This document shows, in pieces, positions 58,167 through 64,000 of a stretch of DNA of 64,000 bases. The stretch lies in assembly GCA_030841085.1 (NCBI GenBank), contig JAVEDP010000001.1:1-64000 (forward strand). Reading direction: 5' to 3'. Below the pieces are notes generated by a model. It was given only the letters and a program-made list of their open reading frames with translations. It searched no databases and was not told the DNA's origin. Position 1 is the first letter of the stretch; every line of letters starts with the position of its first letter. Origin of the DNA: Pyrinomonadaceae bacterium (GTDB lineage: Bacteria; Acidobacteriota; Blastocatellia; Pyrinomonadales; Pyrinomonadaceae). Made by a program: the position numbers and the translations under genes.

Positions 58167-60242
58167 TCAGGCAGGCCCGCTGTTATGGACCACACCAGCT
58201 TTGGTAATAAACGAATGATCTTCCGCAACGGTTAGATCATAGACCAGCTCATTAGCAAAACGCTGATCTACAAGTTCAACAAGGCCGAGATCGCCGGATT
58301 CATTTAAGATCACACGATCTCCGATCACCAGACACTCGGCTCTGCGCCAAAGTGTTCCCCTCCCCGCAAGCGGGGAGGGGTAAGGGGTGGGGTGCGAAGC
58401 GTCGTCGACCTCTCCCCCCTCCCCCCTCTCCGCTTGCGGAGATGGGGTGAGATATTCTGCAATCTCGGTCAGCACACCTTCGATGTTTTCAAATATCTGT
58501 TCATTTCTAAACCTTAGAATCCGAACACCCGCGCCTTGGATCTGTCGTTGACGAATGCCATCAGCCCACTGGGATCTATCTGATTCGTGTACAGAGCCAT
58601 CTAGCTCAATGGCAAGACTAAATTCTCGACAATAGAAATCGACAATGTAATTCGGACCTAGCGGATGCTGCCGTCTAAATTTTGCGGTTCTTAATCGTCG
58701 GTTACGCAGTTGTTCCCAAAGAACAATTTCAGCCGCCGTTCCGTTACGACGCAGATCGCGGGCAAGGTGAGCCAACCCAGCATTCTTGCCACCAAGCTTT
58801 CGGTGGATCGAAGTTCCCCTCCCCGCAAGCGGGGAGGGGTAAGGGGTGGGGGAGGTGCCGCTGCCGACCTCTCCCCCCTGCCCCCTCTCCGCTTGCGGAG
58901 AAGGGGTGAGAAATTTCTGCTCGGGCGTTACCCATACGAACGAATTGTCATTTTGCAGTTTAAGACCGATCATCCTTCCGACGTGCGGCCGACACTGTGT
59001 ACCGACAATTGCTCTCACTCTTCCTGCATGAGTCCAGACAAACTCATCCTTCTCAATAACCTCGATAGCCTTCCATCCTGAATTGGTTCTTACCAAGGTG
59101 CCGCCGGCAAAGCAATGTGTGCCCTCCTGTTCGTACCGCCAGATAAACTCCGGATCGCGCCGTTTCAAATCCTCTTGGTCCACTCGGCCGCTACGAGTCA
59201 TCAATGAATAAGCCAACTCAATCGGAGTGAGATGCATGTAGTCGCGCGCGTTCTCAAACCAGCGCATGCTGTCCTGCGCGGCGGCTTGGTATGCTTCAAT
59301 CACCGGCTTGCGTGTCGTCTCGAATTCATTAAGCGCAGCGCGGACACTCTCCTGCTTTTTGAAGCAGTCGAAAAGCGCAATCGCATCTTCCAGCGCCAAC
59401 TTGGTGCCTGAGCCGATTGAGAAGTGTGCTGTATGCAGCGCGTCGCCGAGCAGTGCCACATTTTCAAACGACCAGTTCGCGTTCTTCACCAGCAGGAAGT
59501 TGAGCCATTTCGAATTGTTCGAAAGGAGTGGCTGATTCCCTAAATCCGCGGCAAACACTTCTTCAAGATACCGACGAGTTTCGTCGTCAGTCATCGCCGC
59601 GAATCCGGCCGCATTCCAGGTTTGCGGATCGCATTCGATAATGAACGTACTGGTAGTTTGATTGAACTTGTAAGAGTGCGCGGCAAAAACACCCGCGTCG
59701 TTTTCACGAAAAGTCAGCGTCAGGCCGTGAAACAGCTTGTTGGTGCCATACCATATGTAACGATTCGGACGAACATCCAGCGATGGTCGAAACGCGGCAG
59801 CGTATTGCTTACGAGCCGTGCTGTTAACGCCGTCAGCCGCCACCAGCAAATCGCAATCGGCGCGCAACGACTCAAGGTCGGCAATCTCGGTACGAAAAAG
59901 TAATTCGATGCCGAGTTGTTCACAGCGCCTTTGCAGAATTTTGAGGAGCTGAAGCCGTGCAATTCCGGAAAAGCTGTTCCCGTGGATCGAGATCTTTTCT
60001 CCGCGGTGGACTACGTCGACGTTGTCCCAGGCCGCGAAACTCTTTGTGATTTCCGCGTGGGATTCCTCATCGGCCGCGCGCAGGTTTGCGAGTGTCTTTC
60101 CGGAAAACACGACGCCCCAGCCAAACGTATCGTCAGGGCCGTTACGTTCATAAACGGTGATGTCGTGAGCAGCGTCGGCCTTCTTCATGAGGATGGCGAA
60201 GTACATTCCCGCCGGCCCGCCGCCAATGATATTGATTTTCAT
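58167..60242 (-). CDS. FAD-dependent monooxygenase (aminobenzoyl-CoA/salicylyl-CoA hydroxylase-like) interrupted by an intein
   Basis: 691 codons. Residues 1-376 are an FAD hydroxylase: GGGPAGMYFAILMKKADAAH (dinucleotide fold), DCDLLVAADGVNSTARKQYA, and NVALLGDALHTAHFSIGSGT (GD motif), ending in RRDPEFIWRYEQEGTH. Residues 377-687 are an intein, and only SGPA follows before the stop, so splicing would give a 380-residue enzyme. The FAD half resembles the hydroxylase domain of 2-aminobenzoyl-CoA monooxygenase/reductase. It is the last gene of a minus-strand group (RidA, ECH, ACAD, NTase pair, this gene). Assignment to anthranilate rests on context. Confidence 0.85.
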   Translation of the reverse strand: MKINIIGGGPAGMYFAILMKKADAAHDITVYERNGPDDTFGWGVVFSGKTLANLRAADEESHAEITKSFAAWDNVDVVHRGEKISIHGNSFSGIARLQLLKILQRRCEQLGIELLFRTEIADLESLRADCDLLVAADGVNSTARKQYAAAFRPSLDVRPNRYIWYGTNKLFHGLTLTFRENDAGVFAAHSYKFNQTTSTFIIECDPQTWNAAGFAAMTDDETRRYLEEVFAADLGNQPLLSNNSKWLNFLLVKNANWSFENVALLGDALHTAHFSIGSGTKLALEDAIALFDCFKKQESVRAALNEFETTRKPVIEAYQAAAQDSMRWFENARDYMHLTPIELAYSLMTRSGRVDQEDLKRRDPEFIWRYEQEGTHCFAGGTLVRTNSGWKAIEVIEKDEFVWTHAGRVRAIVGTQCRPHVGRMIGLKLQNDNSFVWVTPEQKFLTPSPQAERGQGGEVGSGTSPTPYPSPLAGRGTSIHRKLGGKNAGLAHLARDLRRNGTAAEIVLWEQLRNRRLRTAKFRRQHPLGPNYIVDFYCREFSLAIELDGSVHESDRSQWADGIRQRQIQGAGVRILRFRNEQIFENIEGVLTEIAEYLTPSPQAERGEGGEVDDASHPTPYPSPLAGRGTLWRRAECLVIGDRVILNESGDLGLVELVDQRFANELVYDLTVAEDHSFITKAGVVHNSGPA
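58355..58451. repeat. Palindromic repeat copy 1 (downstream flank of DUF559)
   Basis: CCCTCCCCGCAAGCGGGGAG followed by a linker and CCCTCTCCGCTTGCGGAGAT. Direct repeat of 58814-58912, about 85-90% alike by eye. Coded on the minus strand as LTPSPQAERGEGGEV...PSPLAGRG. Confidence 0.9.
58814..58912. repeat. Palindromic repeat copy 2 (upstream flank of DUF559)
   Basis: Same structure and same orientation as 58355-58451, again in frame, coding LTPSPQAERGQGGEV...PSPLAGRG. The 362 bases between the copies carry the DUF559 domain. Confidence 0.9.
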
Positions 60243-60245
60243 TTA

Positions 60246-60345
60246 GCAGTAGGACAGGCATTCCTGCCTGTCCAGGTTGGTTCAAAGTTGAAGGGACAGA
60301 CCGGAATGTCTGTCCTACTGCCCGCCGATAATGTTGATTTTCACG
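60246..60345. repeat. AGGACAG-type palindromic element plus duplicated gene start
   Basis: 60248-60318 has arms AGTAGGACAG and CTGTCCTACT with internal hairpins GGACAGGCATTCCTGCCTGT and GGACAGACCGGAATGTCTGT. Immediately beyond, 60320-60344 reads CCGATAATGTTGATTTTCAC on the plus strand, an imperfect duplicate of the start of the FAD monooxygenase gene (60223-60242). A third copy of the AGGACAG unit lies at 61194-61220. Confidence 0.8.
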
Positions 60346-60913
60346 TAGTTTCGCTAATTGCTTTTTCAAGAAGATTAGTGACGCCCAAGTTTGCGGCCCA
60401 GTAATTTAAGTAATCAACGTCAAGTTTTTTCGCAGACGCACCCAGAATTCCGACAACATCCCGCCACTGAGCATCTGAAACTCTGCCGCCAGAGTCGTAC
60501 CAACGTAGCTTTGCCAATATGGTGTCCTCCGCAGTCGCGACGTAGATCATCTGATCCAGATCCGGGGCGAGCTTCTTCAGCTCACGTCGCTCGATCTGTT
60601 TTTTCGAGAACTCATCTGACTTGGGGATAAAGATATCGACCTTGAAAACCGAATCGAAATGGATTGCGTTGAATGATTGCTTTCGATCAATCGCTTCGTG
60701 CACAGCCTTCTCGTCAACATAGAAATCCTTTTGCAGTGCGGCTAGCAGCGGAATGACCTGGTCAGACTTCACGTCTGCGACTATGTCGATATCAGCAGTA
60801 GAACGGTACATGCCATGCAGGGAGCTGGCGAGCGAACCGACCAAGACATAGGTAATCCGCTGTTCATCCAGCACAGTCGCAATGCGAGACAGTACGGCGA
60901 AAGGGTTATCCAT
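60341..60913 (-). CDS. Nucleotidyltransferase-fold protein (AbiEii/MNT-like)
   Basis: 190 residues. The NTase core is VLVGSLASSLHGMYRSTADI with DIDIVADVKSDQ, giving GS...DxD, followed by an alpha/beta domain (VDIFIPKSDEFSKKQIERRE). Fold and size recall AbiEii-type toxin nucleotidyltransferases and other minimal NTases. The partner gene 9 bases upstream has a small helical product. It may be a type IV-like toxin-antitoxin module or a housekeeping nucleotidyltransferase; no direct evidence. Inserted between acyl-CoA dehydrogenase and the FAD monooxygenase. Confidence 0.75.
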   Translation of the reverse strand: MDNPFAVLSRIATVLDEQRITYVLVGSLASSLHGMYRSTADIDIVADVKSDQVIPLLAALQKDFYVDEKAVHEAIDRKQSFNAIHFDSVFKVDIFIPKSDEFSKKQIERRELKKLAPDLDQMIYVATAEDTILAKLRWYDSGGRVSDAQWRDVVGILGASAKKLDVDYLNYWAANLGVTNLLEKAISETT

Positions 60914-60922
60914 CGGTTCTGA

Positions 60923-61183
60923 TCAATAGCCCTCTTCCCTGGGATCGAAACCGTAAGCACGAATCACGTCTTCGCGGGAGAGCACGCGAGCAATGAAGCG
61001 ACGACGGATCTCGTCTTCACCGGACTCGGTAAAGCGGGCACGGATATCGGCCAGTACGAGTTGGCGAGTGGCTTGAGTAAGCTCAAACGCCAGCGCGAGG
61101 CGCTTCCAATCGGGAAGCCGGCGCATTAATGCAAAGTGCATTTCCTGGGCTTCGGGTGATGTATCTGGAGAAAGAGGTTTCAT
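60923..61183 (-). CDS. Small helical partner of the nucleotidyltransferase (putative antitoxin)
   Basis: 86 residues: MKPLSPDTSPEAQEMHFALM, then RRLPDWKRLALAFELTQATR, QLVLADIRARFTESGEDEIR and RRFIARVLSREDVIRAYGFD. This short protein is found next to AbiEii-like nucleotidyltransferases in several genomes, by recollection, and may be its antitoxin. It precedes the NTase by nine bases. Confidence 0.72.
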   Translation of the reverse strand: MKPLSPDTSPEAQEMHFALMRRLPDWKRLALAFELTQATRQLVLADIRARFTESGEDEIRRRFIARVLSREDVIRAYGFDPREEGY

Positions 61184-61193
61184 TTGAGCAATA

Positions 61194-61220
61194 AGGGACA
61201 GACAGGAATGTCTGTCCTAC
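61194..61220. repeat. AGGACAG-type palindrome fragment
   Basis: GGGACAGACAGGAATGTCTG then TCCTAC; its 3' end contains the stop codon of the acyl-CoA dehydrogenase gene. Confidence 0.7.
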
Positions 61221-62368
61221 TCCTTCAGCAACTGGCTAGCGATGATCAGTTTTTGAATCTCGGAAGTACCTTCGTAAATTCGCAGTGCGCGAATGTCTCG
61301 ATAAAGGCGTTCCACCACGCTGCCACGCACCAGGCCGGTGCCGCCGTGAATTTGCAGCGATTGATCGATGATCCGCGAAGCTGCTTCGGTGGCGAACAGT
61401 TTTGCCTCACTTGCTTCGCGAGTCACGCGCGCAGCCGACGTGTCTTTTAGATAGGCCGCGCGGTAAACCAACAATCTGGCGGCGTCGAGCTCCGTCACCA
61501 TGTCTGCAAGTTTCTCCTGAATTAACTGATGCTCAGCGAGTAGCCGCCCGAACTGTATGCGGCTACCTGCGTAGCGGACCGCCTCGTCGAGGGCGCGACG
61601 CGCCATGCCACACGCAGCGGCGCCGACGCTGGCGCGGAACGTGTCCATGGTGCGCATGGCCAGGAGAAAGCCATCGCCTTCCGCACCCACGAGGTTTTCG
61701 GCGGCCACGCGGCAATCCTTCAGTGCAATTTCTCCGATCGGGTGAGCCGACAACATCGACGTGCGTTCGATCACACTAAAGCCCGCCAGCTTTGCGCCAA
61801 CCACGAACGCCGATAACGCGGCCCGGCCGTTCGCATCCGTCCCGGTGCGCGCAAAGACAGTGTAGAAGTCGGCGACGCCGGCATTCGAAATAAAGCGCTT
61901 GCTGCCATTGATAACATAACTGTCACCATCGCGTTGTGCGGTCGTCTTGATCGAGGCGACATCGGATCCCGCATCGGGTTCGGTCAGCGCAAATGCGGCA
62001 ATCGCTTTACCTTCAGCGGCGCGCGAAAGCCAGAAGTCGCGCACGTGTTCAGGCGCGGCCTGACTGATGGCATAAGTGCCAAGCCCCTGCATCACGAAAG
62101 CGACATCGGCGAGCGGAGAAGAGTAGGCCAGCGCTTCACGAATCAGACAAAGCGCACGCACGCCAAGCTTAGCGCCGGGATCGGCGACCGCATATCGCAG
62201 TACGCCTGCTTCGGCGAGTGTGGCGACATATTCGCGGAGGCGCGCATCGACATCGCGCTCCTCAATCGCGGTTGGCTCGATCTCAAGACGGACGAAGGTT
62301 TCCATGTCTCCGGCCAGCGTCAGGTGTTCCGGAGTCAGAAAGGGAAGTTGGGCAATGAATTTATCCAT
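61217..62368 (-). CDS. Acyl-CoA dehydrogenase
   Basis: 383 residues, full ACAD fold: [20 protein letters not shown] (FAD/substrate strand), [40 protein letters not shown], and the catalytic base Glu in [20 protein letters not shown]. It oxidises an acyl-CoA with FAD. In this cluster the substrate could be a cyclic or alicyclic CoA ester formed after reduction of aminobenzoyl-CoA, but ordinary fatty acyl-CoA cannot be excluded. The ECH gene lies 15 bases upstream. Confidence 0.93.
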   Translation of the reverse strand: MDKFIAQLPFLTPEHLTLAGDMETFVRLEIEPTAIEERDVDARLREYVATLAEAGVLRYAVADPGAKLGVRALCLIREALAYSSPLADVAFVMQGLGTYAISQAAPEHVRDFWLSRAAEGKAIAAFALTEPDAGSDVASIKTTAQRDGDSYVINGSKRFISNAGVADFYTVFARTGTDANGRAALSAFVVGAKLAGFSVIERTSMLSAHPIGEIALKDCRVAAENLVGAEGDGFLLAMRTMDTFRASVGAAACGMARRALDEAVRYAGSRIQFGRLLAEHQLIQEKLADMVTELDAARLLVYRAAYLKDTSAARVTREASEAKLFATEAASRIIDQSLQIHGGTGLVRGSVVERLYRDIRALRIYEGTSEIQKLIIASQLLKE

Positions 62369-62383
62369 AAATTTAAGAAACAG

Positions 62384-63178
62384 CTATTTGAATTTTGGTT
62401 CTCGTTTCCCCACGAACGCCTCATATGCCTCGCGATAATCGGGATGCTGCATGCAGATCGCCTGCGCCTGCGCTTCTGATTCCAGAGCCGCATCCAGGTT
62501 CATGTGCATTTCACGGTTCAGCATTTCTTTAGTCTTGGCGAGCGCGAATGCCGGGCCTTTCGCCAGGCGCTGCGCGAGTTCGTTTGTTGTTTGGTCCAGT
62601 GCTGCCGCGGGAACGACACGGTTATAAAGTCCAATTCGTTCCGCTTCAGCAGCAGAAATGAAATCGCCCGTGTATAGCAACTCGGTTGCTTTTGCGAAAC
62701 CGATAACTCGCGGCAACAAATACGCCGCGCCCATGTCAGCGCCTGATAACCCGACCTTTACAAACAAGAAGGCAACCTTCGCATCTTCGCTGGCGATGCG
62801 AATATCTGCCGCGAGCGCGATGCAGGCGCCGGCGCCCGCCGTCGTGCCATTAAGAGATGCGATGATCGGTTTTGGCAGCGCGCGCATGTTGGATATCAGC
62901 TCACAAGTCATGCGTGTGAACTCCAGCAAGCCTTCCATGTTGCGACTGAAAAGCTCGCCTATGATGTCATGCACGTCGCCACCCGAGCAGAAGGCCCGGC
63001 CCGCTCCTGTAATCACAACTACGCGAACATCTTTTTCATTTACGAGCGCGGCGAAGACATCGGTCAGCTCGCGATAAACTTCAAACGTGAGCGCATTGAG
63101 GCGTTCCGGACGAGTGAGCGTGATCGTTGCCACGCCGTGTTCGTTCTTTTCAAAGAGAAAACTTTTCGGATTAAGCAT
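62384..63178 (-). CDS. Enoyl-CoA hydratase/isomerase family protein
   Basis: 264 residues, crotonase fold. PERLNALTFEVYRELTDVFA, the oxyanion-hole region VVITGAGRAFCSGGDVHDII, then IIASLNGTTAGAGACIALAA and KVAFLFVKVGLSGADMGAAY. The second catalytic acid is an Asp in the SGADMG segment, as in PaaG-like isomerases, so isomerase or ring-opening hydrolase activity is possible as well as hydration. It sits between RidA and acyl-CoA dehydrogenase with 15-base gaps. Confidence 0.9.
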   Translation of the reverse strand: MLNPKSFLFEKNEHGVATITLTRPERLNALTFEVYRELTDVFAALVNEKDVRVVVITGAGRAFCSGGDVHDIIGELFSRNMEGLLEFTRMTCELISNMRALPKPIIASLNGTTAGAGACIALAADIRIASEDAKVAFLFVKVGLSGADMGAAYLLPRVIGFAKATELLYTGDFISAAEAERIGLYNRVVPAAALDQTTNELAQRLAKGPAFALAKTKEMLNREMHMNLDAALESEAQAQAICMQHPDYREAYEAFVGKREPKFK

Positions 63179-63193
63179 GCAAGTGGTGATGAA

Positions 63194-63598
63194 CTATGCG
63201 GGCAGCACCGCGATTGCTTCAATTTCAACCTTGGCGGCATCGTCAAGCAGACTTTTCACTTCGACCAGCACCATCGCCGGAAAGTGCTTACCCATGTGCG
63301 CGCGATAGCGTTCGCCAACTTCGCGCAACCGCCCGTTGTATTCATTCTTATTAACAACGTAAATGACCAGACGCGCAACATTCTCTGCTTTGCCGCCGGC
63401 CGCAGCCACTACTGTCATTACGTTCCGGAGCGCTTGATCGAATTGTTCGGCGAAGTCGTGACTCACCAAAGACTGCTGTTCGTTCCAGGCAATCTGGCCC
63501 GCCACAAACAAGAGCCTGCCGCCGGCCGCGGCCAATATTCCGTTTGAATACCCGTGCGGCGCGCCTAAAGATTCCGGATTAATAAACTGGAGAGTCAT
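63194..63598 (-). CDS. RidA-family protein (enamine/imine deaminase-like)
   Basis: 134 residues. Typical RidA pattern: YSNGILAAAGGRLLFVAGQI, ... QALRNVMTVVAAAGGKAENV, ARLVIYVVNKNEYNGRLREV and FPAMVLVEVKSLLDDAAKVE. The conserved Arg of canonical RidA (R105 in the CxxR segment) is not obvious; the C-terminal segment is VEVKSLLDDAAKVEIEAIAV, so it belongs to a Rid subgroup. Group members hydrolyse enamines or imines. In the present cluster it could deaminate the enamine from 2-aminobenzoyl-CoA reduction. First gene of the RidA-ECH-ACAD group. Confidence 0.88.
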   Translation of the reverse strand: MTLQFINPESLGAPHGYSNGILAAAGGRLLFVAGQIAWNEQQSLVSHDFAEQFDQALRNVMTVVAAAGGKAENVARLVIYVVNKNEYNGRLREVGERYRAHMGKHFPAMVLVEVKSLLDDAAKVEIEAIAVLPA

Positions 63599-63609
63599 CG
63601 GACATGAGT

Positions 63610-63633
63610 GTAACGCAAACCGTTAGTTTGCGC
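63610..63633. repeat. Single arm of the GTAAAGCAAACTGTTAG family
   Basis: GTAACGCAAACCGTTAGTTT at 63610-63629; no facing arm. Lies just upstream of the RidA start. Confidence 0.6.
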
Positions 63634-63668
63634 GTAAGGAGATCGGTGACTTACGGCCTTTGAAAACA

Positions 63669-63700
63669 AAAAGGGCCGCCCTGTTGAAAGACGGCCCAAA
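63669..63700 (-). terminator. Rho-independent terminator of the TlpA-like gene
   Basis: On the minus strand GGGCCGTC pairs with GGCGGCCC across a short loop and is followed by TTTTTG. It is the 3' end of the gene at 63725. Confidence 0.75.
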
Positions 63701-63724
63701 AGATATTCGTAAGTAAGAGCTTCT

Positions 63725-64000
63725 TTAGAGAACCTGATCCAGGCTCTTGGCAAGCTGTCCTGCCAGGTTACCGTTCGGATCGAGCCCGCCGATTGGCGCG
63801 CCAACCGGATTGCCTTGCTTGTTGATAATCACGATCGACGGCAACTGATCGATTCCGAATTTTTTGGAGGTCACGCCATCCGGGTCGCGCAATACGGTCA
63901 CCTTCAATCCATACTTTTGCGCAAACGCACGCAACTGATCGTCGCTGGCGAAGTTCTTCGATTTCTGATCCTCCGATTCCGTGCTTACCCAATAGACCAC
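63725..64000 (-). CDS. C-terminal part of TlpA/ResA-like thioredoxin-fold protein (partial)
   Basis: About 91 residues up to the window edge; the first visible codon is not the true start. LRAFAQKYGLKVTVLRDPDG, then KFGIDQLPSIVIINKQGNPV with the cis-Pro, and an end typical of TlpA-like proteins. The CxxC active site, if present, is outside the window. Probably a periplasmic thiol-disulphide oxidoreductase or peroxiredoxin-like protein. Confidence 0.78.
   Translation of the reverse strand: MVYWVSTESEDQKSKNFASDDQLRAFAQKYGLKVTVLRDPDGVTSKKFGIDQLPSIVIINKQGNPVGAPIGGLDPNGNLAGQLAKSLDQVL

Larger units (their letters stand above)
58182..59114 (-). mobile_element. In-frame intein with DUF559 endonuclease-like insert
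   Basis: 311 codons, from the Cys of CFAGGTLVRTNSGWKAIEVI (block A) to VVHN followed by the Ser +1. Block B reads SFVWVTPEQKFL, with Gln in place of the usual His of TxxH. Block F VYDLTVAEDHSFIT and block G AGVVHN are normal. Between B and F lies a DUF559/Vsr-like endonuclease domain (FRRQHPLGPNYIVDFY, FSLAIELDGSVHE) flanked on both sides by copies of a 97-base palindromic repeat, translated as PSPQAERG...PSPLAGRG. Removing repeats and DUF559 would leave a mini-intein of about 130 residues. Confidence 0.88.

Noticed and set aside
58710-59081. Plus-strand frame opposite the intein
   Set aside because: Low-complexity translation of the repeats on the reverse strand; the minus-strand reading shows intein blocks and DUF559 motifs.

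Overview
The window reads as a stretch of a soil-type bacterial chromosome, most likely from the Acidobacteriota (Blastocatellia/Pyrinomonas-like). This is an inference from remembered family resemblance: DUF4097 'adhesin-like' proteins behind an ECF sigma/anti-sigma pair, an OPT transporter with a soluble insert, DUF1844 and DUF4870-like proteins, many palindromic and 7-bp repeat families, and tryptophan catabolism through CoA thioesters. No rRNA, tRNA, CRISPR array or prophage was seen. Most of the sequence is chromosomal housekeeping and accessory genes with short intergenic spaces that are unusually rich in repeats.

Layout. 1-3663: tail of a YifB/ComM-type ATPase, then an ECF sigma factor, its zinc-finger anti-sigma factor and two secreted DUF4097 proteins. 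3787-4873: dcd and dut (dUMP supply and dUTP removal). 5063-14570 (minus strand): a tripartite RND efflux operon (outer membrane factor, adaptor, pump), a PepSY protein, and an OmpR-type response regulator with its histidine kinase. The regulator gene sits between two inverted ~290-bp repeat copies. 15134-24977: PAP2 phosphatase, beta-propeller protein, lipoprotein, gamma carbonic anhydrase-like protein, hisS, DinB-like protein, VOC protein, aspS, a ParE-type toxin-antitoxin pair and a JAMM peptidase. 25018-33589: membrane protein, M48 protease, mazG, DUF1844 protein, MBL hydrolase, ribF, an AarF/UbiB kinase and a REP-associated tyrosine transposase between inverted REP copies. 33671-44112: M14 carboxypeptidase, OPT transporter, small secreted and PilZ proteins, an SDR, a SLOG/LOG-like protein and an MFS exporter. 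44672-50482: a signalling block (HD-GYP/GAF/GGDEF protein, pseudo-receiver histidine kinase, sigma-54 activator).

51596-63598 is the most interesting region. It encodes tryptophan 2,3-dioxygenase, a kynureninase-family enzyme, a benzoate/aminobenzoate-CoA ligase, an OYE-type flavoprotein, an FAD monooxygenase resembling the hydroxylase part of 2-aminobenzoyl-CoA monooxygenase/reductase, an acyl-CoA dehydrogenase, an enoyl-CoA hydratase and a RidA protein. Together they suggest tryptophan -> kynurenine -> anthranilate -> aminobenzoyl-CoA -> ring dearomatisation -> beta-oxidation-like steps; no kynurenine formamidase is in the window. The FAD monooxygenase gene is interrupted by an in-frame intein only four codons before its stop. 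Inside the intein lies a DUF559 endonuclease-like domain flanked by two direct copies of a ~97-bp palindromic repeat, so mobile units are nested three deep. The CoA ligase in the same region also carries two unrelated repeats read in frame.

A second theme is repeats. At least nine loci carry degenerate 7-bp tandem units of different sequence (GTAAACA, GTACTGA, GTCCAAA, GTCAGTG, GGAAACA, AGAAGGC/CAAAGAC), most arranged as inverted arms that could form hairpins. Several further MITE/REP-like families occur between genes and sometimes within them. Starts were adjusted where a Shine-Dalgarno site, a signal peptide or family length favoured an internal codon; functional names rest on motifs and memory of families, not on database searches.
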